DNA of 64,000 nucleotides, from assembly GCF_040833985.1 (NCBI RefSeq), contig NZ_CP162139.1, positions 3,134,501-3,198,500 of the forward strand. The letters are read 5' to 3'. The notes under the pieces are model-generated. The model saw nothing but the letters and a program-made list of their open reading frames with translations, made no database searches and was not told the DNA's origin. The position numbers and the translations under genes were made by a program. Of the stretch, positions 1 to 9,543 are shown one piece after another; within the stretch, counting starts at the first letter, position 1; the number at the start of each line of letters is the position of its first letter. The stretch comes from Leptospira sp. WS4.C2 (GTDB lineage Bacteria; Spirochaetota; Leptospiria; Leptospirales; Leptospiraceae).

Positions 1-1757
1 ATGTCTTTCGTGTATTTCTTGGACTTTTGAATGAATTCGTTCGCACGAACATAGTTTTCTTTCGAATTTTCCTCTACAGCTCGTTTGTAATACAAACTTC
101 CCAATCGGTAATCGACAGCATCATTGTTTGGGAATTTTTTCTTCAGTCCCATATAAATGGATTCTGCTTCTTCCCATTTACTAGCATCTTCTGCGATACG
201 ACCTAAAGTGATGGCACTAAATGGATCTGTGGCCGAAAGAATTTCTAGTTTTTTGATGTATTCTTTTTCTTTTTTGGATTCACCCGTTTTGGCATACACA
301 CGAGCAAGGCCTTGTAAGGCACCTGGATTGGTGGCATCCATTCGATAGGCTTCTAAATAGGAGCCTTCCGATTTTTTGTATTCCCCGAAGGCGAAGTAAG
401 CTCGACCAAACGCATTTTGTGCTGCTGGGTTTTCTGGGTTCACACCCATTGCTTTTCCGTATTCATCAAAAGCTTGTTTTCGTTTTCCTTGGCGTAGGTA
501 AGCGTCACCATCGGCGATAAACTTTTGTGATTCTGCAAGTATCTTTGCCTTTCGAATCTCTTCTTTTTTTGCCTTAGGATGAGACTCGGCTTTTTTTAAT
601 ACATCTAGAGCTTCGTCAAAACGCCCTGAATCAATCAGCACATAGGCTAAGTTGAGTTTTGGTTCAAAAAAATTGGGATCCCAGGAAGAGGCATCTTGGA
701 AACTAAGAGTGGCTTTTTTAGTTTCTCCCCATTTCCATTCGCATATCCCTTGTTTGTTGCGGATCTCTGCATTTTTAGGAATTTTTTGTACAGCCTGTTT
801 GGAAGTTTTTAAACAGTCGGAATAGTTATGAGTTTGAATATAAACATTACACAACCCCACATAAGCGTTGGGATTTGTATCAGAGAGCGAAATGGATTTT
901 TTGAAACTCTCTTCACTTTCTTTCAGTTTACCATTTAGTAACTGGGCATTTCCAAGAAAAGACCATACAGATCCATTTTGTGGTTGTAACTCAGTGGCTT
1001 TTTTGAATTCAGAAGTTGCCTCTGCATAATTCTTTTTTGCTAAGAAGTCATTCCCTCGTTGGATGAGAGATGCAATCTTAGTGGAAAGTTTGGCATCTTT
1101 TGCGGTTTTTAATTCAGGATTGAGTTTTTCCGCTCTTGCAAAGTAAGCTTCTGCTTCCTCATATCTTTTTAGTTCTAAACAAAGATCCCCTAACTGGTTT
1201 AACAATTCAATGGGATAAGGAAATTCTGTTTTGGTTTCCAAAGACTTTAGTACCACAAGGCTTTCTTGGTAACGACCCAAGTTTTTTAAAAGTAGGCCAG
1301 TTTTGTAAGTATAGATGGTTTCTTCTGGTTTTAGTTGGCTTAAGGTTTGGTAAGTAGAAAGTGCTTCTTCATTTTCTCCCAAAGTGGATTGAACCGTTCC
1401 AAGTCCAATGAGGAGTTTTTCATTTTTGGGCTCTAAGTTTTTGCCTTTTTCATAAGCAAGTTTTGCGTTTTCATATTCACCTAACTGGTAATAGGAAGAT
1501 CCAAGTAGAGAATAACCATCAATGAGTTCAAAAGTTTGAATGGAGGCCTTTGCTTTTTCTAAAGCAACATCCATATTTCCTTTTTGGAATTCGTTACTAC
1601 CTTCCGCGACAAGTTCCCTTGCTTCTTCAATTTTTTGGCGATCCGATACATCGGATTTTTCCACCACGGAATCTTTTACGGAAACGGGTTTAAAGTCGCG
1701 AGATTGGCAGCCGACAAAAAGAACGACGGTAAAACATAAAAAACTAAGTTGTCTCAT
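1..1757 (-). CDS. TPR-repeat lipoprotein, C-terminus cut by window edge
   Basis: Reading the reverse strand from the ATG at 1757 gives an open frame to base 1. The N-terminus has a short hydrophobic signal ending in a lipobox (residues ..LFVGCQS), so the protein is probably a lipoprotein. The rest is a run of tetratricopeptide repeats with the usual A/G/Y/F/A/P pattern (for example EEAEAYFARAEKLNPE and YKKSEGSYLEAYRMDATNPG). TPR arrays are protein-docking scaffolds; no enzymatic domain is visible. The start overlaps the stop of the upstream PEGA gene as ATGA, so it is the third gene of a FecR-PEGA-TPR operon and probably works in the envelope with those two. At least 585 residues are present and the 3' end lies outside the window. 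The partner and ligand are unknown. Confidence 0.88.
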   Translation of the reverse strand, partial: MRQLSFLCFTVVLFVGCQSRDFKPVSVKDSVVEKSDVSDRQKIEEARELVAEGSNEFQKGNMDVALEKAKASIQTFELIDGYSLLGSSYYQLGEYENAKLAYEKGKNLEPKNEKLLIGLGTVQSTLGENEEALSTYQTLSQLKPEETIYTYKTGLLLKNLGRYQESLVVLKSLETKTEFPYPIELLNQLGDLCLELKRYEEAEAYFARAEKLNPELKTAKDAKLSTKIASLIQRGNDFLAKKNYAEATSEFKKATELQPQNGSVWSFLGNAQLLNGKLKESEESFKKSISLSDTNPNAYVGLCNVYIQTHNYSDCLKTSKQAVQKIPKNAEIRNKQGICEWKWGETKKATLSFQDASSWDPNFFEPKLNLAYVLIDSGRFDEALDVLKKAESHPKAKKEEIRKAKILAESQKFIADGDAYLRQGKRKQAFDEYGKAMGVNPENPAAQNAFGRAYFAFGEYKKSEGSYLEAYRMDATNPGALQGLARVYAKTGESKKEKEYIKKLEILSATDPFSAITLGRIAEDASKWEEAESIYMGLKKKFPNNDAVDYRLGSLYYKRAVEENSKENYVRANEFIQKSKKYTKD

Positions 1758-3367
1758 TTTTGGAGCCTTTCCTCAAACTTAACCATATCAGGATATCGTA
1801 TTTTTAAACCTCGAAGAGGTGTGCCCGTTATAGGCGCGTTATGTGGAGTTAAAACTCCTAAATTCCAAAAAGTTTCGAAATTCCATGGAAGTTCTTCCAC
1901 GGTTTTATTTCCCAAAGACAATCGAATCATCTTTTTTTCGATGTCGGTAGAAAGTTTGATACTTCTGCCTTTGAGTTCATCCTCTTTGTTCCAACGATAC
2001 GAAGAACGAACAGGGGCTTCTTTTTCTTCCGAAGAAAACTTAATGATATGGAAGTCTGTTTTATCGACATAGACAAGAATGGCATTTTGATTGTGATCAG
2101 TAAAAGAAAGGCCAACGGCACCATTCAAATCTTTCACAAGGTCTAACACCAGTTCGGCTTCGAGATAATCAGGAATGAGGTCTTCTGAATACACACCATA
2201 CCAGCCGGTAGGAAGGTCTTTGTTTTTGGCAAAGGTAAGTTTGCCAGGGAATGTGGCCGAAAAATTGGGAGAAGCCGATGTTAGGTTCCAAAATTCTTCT
2301 GATTCCCAACCCACTCCATCTTCAAGAGAGATGGGTAAAGCAATGGATGTGATTTGTTTTGGCCTAATTTTGATTCCGGCTTTCGCATATTCAAAGTGAG
2401 AATCATTTTGCGTGCGAATGAACTGGATCGGATAACTGCCGTAAGGAACTCCCGATTCCGCATATTGAGTTTTTCCTTTTTTCTGACCATCCACTACGAT
2501 ATCAAGACCGGCAGGAAAACTAGAAATGACGATGGTTCCTTGCGAAATATCATCATTCCATTCTTGGAACACACGAGTGGTTTTCCCTGCTCGAATTAAG
2601 ATATTTCTTTTAACGGGATCCTTGCCTGGTTTTGCAAACGAAAGCGTATGTTTTCCATTGATGAGTGAATAGGAAAGCAAAGGAGCTTTGCCCACTTCCA
2701 CACCATCTAAGTAAATTGTGGTTCCGGGTGAGGTGGAAAACACCGAAGCATTTCCTCGCAAAGAGGAGGTAAAATAATTACGTAATTCATCTTCAGATGG
2801 AGAAGAAACCTCTGCAAAGTATGCAGGAACACTTCCAGTCAATGGTTGGAGTTGTCTTTTGCCATGGAAAACATCAAATGATTTCAAAGATTTAACAACA
2901 GGTTCTTTTTCCTCTTGGTATACGAAGATCGCCTTTCCATAGTTTTGTGACAAAACTGGATCTTTGTATTGAACTTCTATCGAATGTCTTTCGTTACTGC
3001 GAGTGAGAGAAAGTTCCAATACCAAATCTAAGTCGGAGGTTTCCGCAAATTTTGGATCTGGATCTTTAGGGGCTTTTTTGTAGATACCTAGTTTGTTGTG
3101 TGGAAAGAGGACTTTCTCTTCCAGTAACAATAAATCAGATTTAGAAAACCCCTCTGGAACTTGTTTCCAGAGGAGGGAAAAATGAGGAGTGGATTTATTT
3201 ACCAGTCGTTCTTTGTAATCTCTGCCCGAAGGAAGGGGTTCCGACTCACCCGGTTCTGGAGTGATGAACTTAGGTTTTGTAAAACTTCGATTTAAAGTTT
3301 CGATCTTTGTGACCGAGGAACAATAACCGACTAAAAAACAAAGGACCGGTAAATAAACATATCTCAT
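1754..3367 (-). CDS. PEGA-domain lipoprotein
   Basis: A 537-residue protein whose signal peptide ends in a lipobox (FLVGYCSS), so it is probably membrane-anchored. Residues about 205-265 and 275-345 form two PEGA-type repeats (STSPGTTIYLDGVEVGKAP and SSFPAGLDIVVDGQKKGKT). PEGA is a small beta domain found in surface and envelope proteins. The last ~190 residues are beta-rich and resemble a concanavalin-like laminin-G fold by eye only. It starts with ATGA overlapping the FecR gene stop and ends with ATGA overlapping the TPR gene start, indicating translational coupling. A structural or ligand-binding envelope role is inferred from domain content; no catalytic residues are seen. Confidence 0.85.
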   Translation of the reverse strand: MRYVYLPVLCFLVGYCSSVTKIETLNRSFTKPKFITPEPGESEPLPSGRDYKERLVNKSTPHFSLLWKQVPEGFSKSDLLLLEEKVLFPHNKLGIYKKAPKDPDPKFAETSDLDLVLELSLTRSNERHSIEVQYKDPVLSQNYGKAIFVYQEEKEPVVKSLKSFDVFHGKRQLQPLTGSVPAYFAEVSSPSEDELRNYFTSSLRGNASVFSTSPGTTIYLDGVEVGKAPLLSYSLINGKHTLSFAKPGKDPVKRNILIRAGKTTRVFQEWNDDISQGTIVISSFPAGLDIVVDGQKKGKTQYAESGVPYGSYPIQFIRTQNDSHFEYAKAGIKIRPKQITSIALPISLEDGVGWESEEFWNLTSASPNFSATFPGKLTFAKNKDLPTGWYGVYSEDLIPDYLEAELVLDLVKDLNGAVGLSFTDHNQNAILVYVDKTDFHIIKFSSEEKEAPVRSSYRWNKEDELKGRSIKLSTDIEKKMIRLSLGNKTVEELPWNFETFWNLGVLTPHNAPITGTPLRGLKIRYPDMVKFEERLQK

Positions 3368-4335
3368 TTCGTCTTATCAAAACTCTCTTTCGGTGCTAAT
3401 TTTAGGGAATCTTTCTGAACATCTTTTTTGATGTATTTAGAATCTTCAATGGACTTCGCAGTTGTGATGACTTCGTCTGATTTAGATTTAGTGATCTCAC
3501 GATTTTTTGCTGCTTTTTCCAATTCTTCTACAGAAGATCCAATGTTTAGTTTTTGAAGTTCTTCATTGTTGGTTCTTAACTCATTTGCAAGAGACTCAAA
3601 CTGTAACATTTTAGTATTTTCAAAAGCCAACATCTCTTTCATCTCTGTTAGGGATTGTTTGTCCATTGGTTTGATCATTTTATCAGAAAGTTTAGTTTCA
3701 TTTCCGACTTCAGCTGTTTTCTGTTTGTCGACAACGATTTCGTTTTCTGAGTTTGATTTACGGATCGCAACCGCACCATCAAGAACTGTGTACTTCACGA
3801 CGCAGTTTCCCGAACCACAAGCAACGTTTCCACCTTTAGCCGATGGATTTTCCACATTGGTTAGGAAGATCGTTCCACGAACACCCGCAATGGAAGTCGG
3901 AGTGACTACACTGAAAGATTCTGTTTTTCTTTCTTTGCGAAGAACAGTCACTAGTTTTCCGTATTGCATGTTCACTTCTGTAGCACGTGAACCATCGTTT
4001 GCTGCAAACGCTTGGCTTACACTAAGAGAAGTATTTTTGTTTAATTTCAAAACTCCGTCTTCACCGACAAGGATTTCCACAGAACCGTTTTGACCGGTAA
4101 CGATGGTATCCTTGGAAGTTAAAACATCACCCAAGTTTGGTTTTACTTGTCCACTTTCGCGGATCACAACGACATCACCTTTTACAAAGGCAACAACGAC
4201 ATTACTTTCTTGTTGGGACTTATCTGTAACATTTGTTACAGTCTCCTTGGAATCTTTTTGGCAGGCAGTAAAAAGTATGGCAAAAATTGCCACAAATCCC
4301 ATTACCGACAACTGATTGATCATAACACGTTTCAT
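3364..4335 (-). CDS. FecR-domain lipoprotein
   Basis: I start this at the ATG at 4335 because GGAGGAAGG lies just upstream on the reverse strand; an earlier in-frame ATG at 4356 lacks this. The signal peptide ends in LFTACQK, a lipobox. Residues about 45-180 are a FecR domain (VVAFVKGDVVVIRESG, then the GDVLTSKDTIVTGQNGSVEI core). The classic FecR is an anti-sigma/receptor relay in iron uptake, but many spirochaetal FecR-domain proteins have no sigma partner, and none is adjacent here. The C-terminal third is charged and helical, probably coiled coil. It is the first gene of the FecR-PEGA-TPR operon. The FecR/PEGA pairing suggests an envelope sensor or scaffold; the function is not established. 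Confidence 0.85.
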   Translation of the reverse strand: MKRVMINQLSVMGFVAIFAILFTACQKDSKETVTNVTDKSQQESNVVVAFVKGDVVVIRESGQVKPNLGDVLTSKDTIVTGQNGSVEILVGEDGVLKLNKNTSLSVSQAFAANDGSRATEVNMQYGKLVTVLRKERKTESFSVVTPTSIAGVRGTIFLTNVENPSAKGGNVACGSGNCVVKYTVLDGAVAIRKSNSENEIVVDKQKTAEVGNETKLSDKMIKPMDKQSLTEMKEMLAFENTKMLQFESLANELRTNNEELQKLNIGSSVEELEKAAKNREITKSKSDEVITTAKSIEDSKYIKKDVQKDSLKLAPKESFDKTK

Positions 4336-4400
4336 ATTCCTTCCTCCGGAAATCACATTCTAATCATAGATAACAACTGAGGGCTTGGCAACTCTTTTCC

Positions 4401-5354
4401 CTAATGCCTTTTTGTGACAGATTTTGCCCAATGATCCCTTCTTGTCACCCGATGGGGGTTTTCTAGGCTTTCTATCATGGATTCTAAACTTTTTTTTCGG
4501 GTTTCATCCATGCTCTCGTTTAGGTGTTTACGCATGGAACATTCAGAACCCAGTTCACAGCAATAAATTTCCTGACAAGTTTCTTTAATCTTACGTAATT
4601 CGGGAAAACTTTCCCAAAGTTCAACAGGTGTCAGGTGTAAGATGCCCCATTCTTTGACTCCTGGGGAATCGATAAGAACTGTATTTTCTTCCAAAAAGAG
4701 GGCAAAGGAATTAGTGGTGGTATGTTTTCCTTTTTTGGTGGATCCACTCACAAGGTTTGTTCTTTGGACTGTCTTTTTATGAAGATGATTCATGAGAGTA
4801 GATTTCCCCACTCCCGAGTTTCCACAAAGGAAGGTGCGTTTTCCACGGATCCTTTCCCATAAAGGTTGGATGGATTCTTCCGAAAGGAGAGAGACAGTCA
4901 TGACCTCATAACCTAACTCACGATAGTAAACTTCGCGTTCTTCGATTTCTTCTTGGGAGATTAAATCCTTTTTAGTAAAAATAATGAGAGGGGGGATTTG
5001 TGTATGGTAAGCGGCCGCAAGCAAACGATCGATAAATCCTGGTTTTGTTTCGGGATCTTTGCAAGAAGCAAGGATAGCCAATTGATCCAAGTTAGCACAT
5101 AACACATGACTATCGCCACGATCACTCTTTCGTGTTAGGTAATTCTTTCGTTCCATTCGTTCCGATATGATCCACTCTTCCCCGGAAGTTTTTTCGGCAA
5201 GGACCATATCACCGACAACAAAAGGATGGCGTTCTCCAGAATCCTTTAACCGAAGTTTCCCTTTAAGAACAGCGCGGACATAACTTGTCCCTTCTGAATA
5301 AATTTCATAATAGGCTCCGAAGATGCGAGCGATTGTAAATAGTTCTTTACCCAA
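4401..5354 (-). CDS. rsgA: Ribosome small-subunit biogenesis GTPase RsgA
   Basis: A 317-residue circularly permuted GTPase. The order of motifs is diagnostic: G4 (IIFTKKD) comes before G1 (GNSGVGKSTL), the G2 region (TKKGKHTTT) and G3 (DSPGV). An OB-fold N-terminus precedes them and a C-terminal cysteine cluster (CQEIYCCELGSEC, with a following His) fits the family's zinc knuckle. RsgA checks late 30S maturation, hydrolysing GTP when bound to the subunit. The start codon appears to be TTG at 5354, with only a weak Shine-Dalgarno; a stop lies four codons upstream, so little extension is possible. It lies upstream of the FecR operon on the same strand, with a 65-base gap. Confidence 0.95.
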   Translation of the reverse strand: MGKELFTIARIFGAYYEIYSEGTSYVRAVLKGKLRLKDSGERHPFVVGDMVLAEKTSGEEWIISERMERKNYLTRKSDRGDSHVLCANLDQLAILASCKDPETKPGFIDRLLAAAYHTQIPPLIIFTKKDLISQEEIEEREVYYRELGYEVMTVSLLSEESIQPLWERIRGKRTFLCGNSGVGKSTLMNHLHKKTVQRTNLVSGSTKKGKHTTTNSFALFLEENTVLIDSPGVKEWGILHLTPVELWESFPELRKIKETCQEIYCCELGSECSMRKHLNESMDETRKKSLESMIESLENPHRVTRRDHWAKSVTKRH

Positions 5355-5403
5355 GTGGATTCTTCATTAAAATAATCTAGTTCTTACATTCTATACAGAT
5401 GAC

Positions 5404-7230
5404 ATGCAAACACAAGTTTTCTTTCCTTTTGGAATCATAATCCTTTCCTCTTTTGGCTGGTTTGTTTTTGCTTATGCCTTAAGCAGCACAGATTCCACAA
5501 AACCCTTCTCCTTTTTTGCATTTGCCTTCGGACTTTTGACTATTTCCCTTTTATATTTTTTGCGCCGAAAACTGGAGCAGCAAACCACCGAAAAACCAAA
5601 AAAACGAGATGAACTCGTCCAAAATCTATTTGCCTTAGAAAAATTCAAAGAAGAACTCATCTCCTTCAATGACCCAGACCAAATCAGCCAAACCATAAGC
5701 CAATTTCTTGCTTCAAAGATCCCAGCTGACTTTGTGCAAGTATACACTTGGGACGAAAGAGAGGGACAATTTCGGCCCAGGCCATTTTTGGAATCACGAG
5801 ACCAAAAGTTTTCAGAACTACCTTCGATTCCCGTGTTCAATCCTTTTTTACTTTGGCTGTCGGAAAGGGAAGGAATCCATATCAAAGAAAATTTCCTCCA
5901 GTTTACCTCTCCCAACCATGAAAAAATAGCCAAACAAGCATTAGATTTTTTTAAACAAACCAAATCAGAGTTAGTGGCCACACTTTCGATTAAATCAAGT
6001 CTTGTTGGTTTTATCCTTCTTGGAAAACACAAAGAAGGAAAAATTTACGATATAGAAGAAATTGAAATCATTTTAGAGATTCTTTCCGTATCTCTCATGT
6101 CTCTTTCAAATTCTATGATTTACCAGCAGTTGTTAAATCTAACAGAGACTTTGGAAGCCAAAGTTAGAGAACGAACCAAAGAATTAGAAGAAACTCAGGC
6201 CCATCTTGTTCAGTCTGAAAAAATGGCTTCGCTTGGTGTGATGGTAGCGGGGATTGCTCATGAAATCAATACTCCTGCGGCAGTCATCAACGGGGCCGCC
6301 GACAACTTAGATGCAAACCTGGTGTTTGTTTTATCTCACTTAGGGGACATTACCCACCTCATCCAAAATCCCGACTTTCGTTCCATTTACTTGGACATAC
6401 TCTTTAGTTTTGTAAAAGAAGATCCCGCAGCAAAAATCGATCCCAAAGATAAATTCAAACTAAAGAAAGAAACCAAGTTTCGGTTCATCCAAGATGGAAT
6501 TCCAGAAAATGATGCTTCGGATCTATCTACTTTTCTTATCGATCATCATCTTTTGCATATGCAAGAAGAGCTCTTGCGGATTTGGAAAACGGGTGGGAAA
6601 GAAACTTTCGAGATGTTAAAGAATACTTTGAGCCTGCAAAGAAATATCAAAAACATCAAATATGCCATTCGTAATATTGTTCGTATTGTCAAAGCACTGA
6701 AGTATTATTCTCACTTGGGGCAGGCATCTTATGCTGAATGCGATCTACATGAAGGATTAGAAAACACTCTTGTGATTATGCAAAACCAAATCAAACATGG
6801 AGTGGAAATTGAAAGGGTTTACGGAAGTATTCCTCCAGTTCGTTGTAATATTGATGAACTGAACCAAGTGTGGACAAACCTCATCACCAATGCCATCCAT
6901 GCGATGAAATCAATTGAACATCCAAAACTTACCATATCCTCAAGAAGGGTGGGAGAAGATTATGTACTCATTAGTTTTGAAGACAATGGGTCGGGAATTC
7001 CCACTGAGATCAAAGATAAAATTTGGGATCCATTTTTTACCACAAAAGACCAAGGGGAAGGAACAGGGCTTGGACTTGGGATTGTAAAGGGGATTATCGA
7101 GAAACACAAAGGTAGGATTGAAGTAGAATCGGCACCTGGACGAACTTTGTTCATGGTATATCTACCGTTAGTTGGTCCAGGAGACGTTCCTAGTATCCCG
7201 AAAGAAATCTTCCGGGAAATTCGAGGTTAA
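5404..7230 (+). CDS. Membrane sensor histidine kinase
   Basis: A 608-residue protein. Two hydrophobic segments at about residues 5-25 and 32-52 are followed by a GAF-like region (about 75-235), a short coiled coil, and an H-box (MVAGIAHEINTP, His286). The HATPase domain has the N-box (LITNAIHAM), DNGSGIP and GTGLGLGIV glycine boxes. Between H-box and ATPase lies an unusually long helical stretch of about 150 residues, much longer than a normal DHp hairpin. No response regulator is adjacent, so it is an orphan kinase with unknown signal. Its stop overlaps the 3' end of the convergent desaturase gene by four bases. Confidence 0.9.
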   Translation: MQTQVFFPFGIIILSSFGWFVFAYALSSTDSTKPFSFFAFAFGLLTISLLYFLRRKLEQQTTEKPKKRDELVQNLFALEKFKEELISFNDPDQISQTISQFLASKIPADFVQVYTWDEREGQFRPRPFLESRDQKFSELPSIPVFNPFLLWLSEREGIHIKENFLQFTSPNHEKIAKQALDFFKQTKSELVATLSIKSSLVGFILLGKHKEGKIYDIEEIEIILEILSVSLMSLSNSMIYQQLLNLTETLEAKVRERTKELEETQAHLVQSEKMASLGVMVAGIAHEINTPAAVINGAADNLDANLVFVLSHLGDITHLIQNPDFRSIYLDILFSFVKEDPAAKIDPKDKFKLKKETKFRFIQDGIPENDASDLSTFLIDHHLLHMQEELLRIWKTGGKETFEMLKNTLSLQRNIKNIKYAIRNIVRIVKALKYYSHLGQASYAECDLHEGLENTLVIMQNQIKHGVEIERVYGSIPPVRCNIDELNQVWTNLITNAIHAMKSIEHPKLTISSRRVGEDYVLISFEDNGSGIPTEIKDKIWDPFFTTKDQGEGTGLGLGIVKGIIEKHKGRIEVESAPGRTLFMVYLPLVGPGDVPSIPKEIFREIRG

Positions 7231-8315
7231 GAAAAAAGTGGTCTGCTAAGAAGTTTTTCCCAACTAGCTTTGGTTTCTTCAAATTTCATTCGTAAAACGC
7301 CTACTTCTTTATCACCAGAAGTTTGTTTTGCTTGTTTCCATTTTTGGTATTCTTGCACGGCAGACTCACGTAAACTTGCGAGTTGTTCTTCCCACTGACG
7401 AAGTTTTTCTTCCCCTACATTTGTATATTTATGAAGGGTTTCTTTTTCCTTCAAAAACATAGTTTTTTGTAAGATTTTTTCTTCAGAAACTTTTTTTAAG
7501 TTATATGTAAGACCCAAAAAGGAAAGGCCTTTTATCATCCATTTGGATGGATCATAATCAAACCAACGGATTCCATTTCTATAGTCGGATTGGAATTCGT
7601 GATGGAAGTTGTGAAAACCTTCACCAAATGTAAAAAAGGCGATAATCCAATTGTCGCGAGCGGTTTGTTCTTTGGAGAAAGTTCGTTCTCCCCAAACATG
7701 ACAAGCACTGTTGATAAAAAATGTGAACTGATGAACTACAAAAAGCCTGAGGAAACCTGCTACAAAAAATCCTTCTAAAAAAGAACCCCATAACATAGTG
7801 ATAAGGCCAGGAAGGATAAAACACATAAAGATAGCAATGGAATAAAAATGTTTATGTTGCCAAAACACTAGTGAATCGTTCGTTAAATCTTGTACCCCTT
7901 GTTGCACATACTTTCTTTTGCGAAACAACCAACCAATATGAGCATACCAAAATCCTTTTTTAATGGAATAAGGGTCTTTATCTGTATCTACAAATCGATG
8001 GTGGATGCGGTGGTCTTCACTCCATTCGAGAGCAGTTGATTGGAAAGCAGCAGCTCCAAAAAGGAGTAACCAAAGTTTGACGGGAAATTTTGCTTCATAA
8101 GCTTTATGAGAGAAAAGTCTGTGATACCCTACAGTGATTCCCATTCCCGTTGCAAAAAAATAAAACACAAATAAGGCCCAAGTGCCCAAGTGAATGGTTT
8201 CATAAAGATAGAAGTAGAGAGTTCCGAAGATCCCCACTAGAGGAGAAGTGAGTAAAAATATAGTCGTGACCCAATCGATGGGTTCTTTGATTTTGATTTC
8301 AGCTTGTGTCGTCAT
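7227..8315 (-). CDS. Membrane fatty-acid (acyl-CoA/acyl-lipid) desaturase
   Basis: A 362-residue integral membrane di-iron desaturase. The three histidine boxes are present: HRLFSH, EDHRIHHRF and GFHNFHHEF, set between hydrophobic segments as in delta-9 acyl-CoA desaturases. The family inserts a cis double bond in a saturated acyl chain using O2 and an electron donor, controlling membrane fluidity. The C-terminal 80 residues are hydrophilic and helical. AGGA sits eight bases upstream of the ATG. The 58-base gap to the divergent gene at 8374 holds short inverted repeats (ATTCC/GGAAT) that might be an operator, but no regulator is evident. The exact position specificity cannot be read from sequence. 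Confidence 0.92.
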   Translation of the reverse strand: MTTQAEIKIKEPIDWVTTIFLLTSPLVGIFGTLYFYLYETIHLGTWALFVFYFFATGMGITVGYHRLFSHKAYEAKFPVKLWLLLFGAAAFQSTALEWSEDHRIHHRFVDTDKDPYSIKKGFWYAHIGWLFRKRKYVQQGVQDLTNDSLVFWQHKHFYSIAIFMCFILPGLITMLWGSFLEGFFVAGFLRLFVVHQFTFFINSACHVWGERTFSKEQTARDNWIIAFFTFGEGFHNFHHEFQSDYRNGIRWFDYDPSKWMIKGLSFLGLTYNLKKVSEEKILQKTMFLKEKETLHKYTNVGEEKLRQWEEQLASLRESAVQEYQKWKQAKQTSGDKEVGVLRMKFEETKASWEKLLSRPLFS

Positions 8316-8373
8316 AGAGAATTCCTGTTTGATGGAATGAGAGTCCCAAACCAGGATATCGGTTGCAAAAAAT

Positions 8374-9507
8374 ATGAGTAAAGAACGTTACAAACCGGGT
8401 TTTTTAGAACAGTGGGGTCGTCGTGTTCTGATCGCCATTAACTCTCATTCTAGGAAACTCGAGGATTCTGGGAAAAGTTTTGCCTATCATTCACGAGCTC
8501 TCCTTCTTTGGGGCATTTTTTGGTCTTTTTGGATTGGGTTTTTGCCTTCCCTTGCCTTTGTTTATTTTTGTACTTACCTTCCCCAGCTTTCGTTTTGGCC
8601 CCTGGACACAATCTCCTATCATGCAATTTCGGGATTTGTTTTCCTTTTGGCCTTTGCAACTATCATCGAATTTTACTTACTTTTTCGGTTGGGATTTTAT
8701 CTTTCCTTTCGGATGGCAAAGTATGCAGATATTGAACTTGCCGAAGAACCAGAACTCATTACTCCCATTCCTGGAATGATGGCACGTTTGGTTTTAGAAA
8801 TTCCCGACCCCAGGATCCGATTGTATGGAATTGATCCTTACAAACACCTAAATGAAAGGGCCTTATTCTTTCGCACGGCTTTGTATAAAAGTAAAGTTTT
8901 CCTTTCTAATATTTTCGCTAAACTTCTATTAAAGGTTTTTCTTGGAAGGACGGGGCTTCGGTTTTTAATCGAATATATCTCAGGGCCTGTGACGGGAATT
9001 TGGGATAGTTTCACCACCTATATCATTTTGTATGAGCTACGAAAACGGATCATTACAAGAAAGTTGTCCGATGCCATGTTGTTAAAGATCAAATCAAAGA
9101 AGCGAACTCAGATATTTATAGAATCATCTGTGCGAGCCGTCGCCCTCTCCATTGTTTATACAAAAACATTCCACCCTAACTTTGAATATTTGCTCTTTGG
9201 ACTCATTGGACTTCTGCCCGAAAGGGACAAACTCACAAATCTAGATGATTGGACCGAGTTTGTACATTCCTTCCAAAATCTTACTATGGAAGAAAGAAAA
9301 TGGCCCATTGCCATCTTTGCCCTTTGTTCCTCATTTGATGGAACTTTAAACAAAGAGGAATTGGAGGCATTCCGAGACATCACAGAAATTTCACCTTCAT
9401 GGCTTCTCGACCGAGTACGCATTTTAAGTGAAACCATTCGAAAAGGAGAACTTACGGAATCTTTACAATGGATGGAAAAAATCCTTCCCGAAGAATCCAT
9501 TCACTGA
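8374..9507 (+). CDS. Conserved membrane protein of unknown function
   Basis: A 377-residue protein with two strong hydrophobic segments at about residues 43-68 and 85-110; the remainder is mainly helical and probably cytoplasmic. The C-terminal part (LCSSFDGTLNKEELEAFR) resembles an EF-hand-like or TerB-like acidic loop, but not closely enough to claim metal binding. I do not recognise the family. It is divergent from the desaturase (58-base shared upstream region) and is followed after 36 bases by tpx on the same strand. No signal peptide or catalytic motif is visible. Confidence 0.75.
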   Translation: MSKERYKPGFLEQWGRRVLIAINSHSRKLEDSGKSFAYHSRALLLWGIFWSFWIGFLPSLAFVYFCTYLPQLSFWPLDTISYHAISGFVFLLAFATIIEFYLLFRLGFYLSFRMAKYADIELAEEPELITPIPGMMARLVLEIPDPRIRLYGIDPYKHLNERALFFRTALYKSKVFLSNIFAKLLLKVFLGRTGLRFLIEYISGPVTGIWDSFTTYIILYELRKRIITRKLSDAMLLKIKSKKRTQIFIESSVRAVALSIVYTKTFHPNFEYLLFGLIGLLPERDKLTNLDDWTEFVHSFQNLTMEERKWPIAIFALCSSFDGTLNKEELEAFRDITEISPSWLLDRVRILSETIRKGELTESLQWMEKILPEESIH

Positions 9508-9543
9508 AAGACTAGAATTAGTCTAAATACAAAGGAGATCAGA

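Noticed and set aside
3566..4093. Forward-strand ORF of 175 codons inside the FecR gene
   Set aside because: It is antisense to a well-supported coding region, with no ribosome site and low-quality Ser/Phe-rich sequence.
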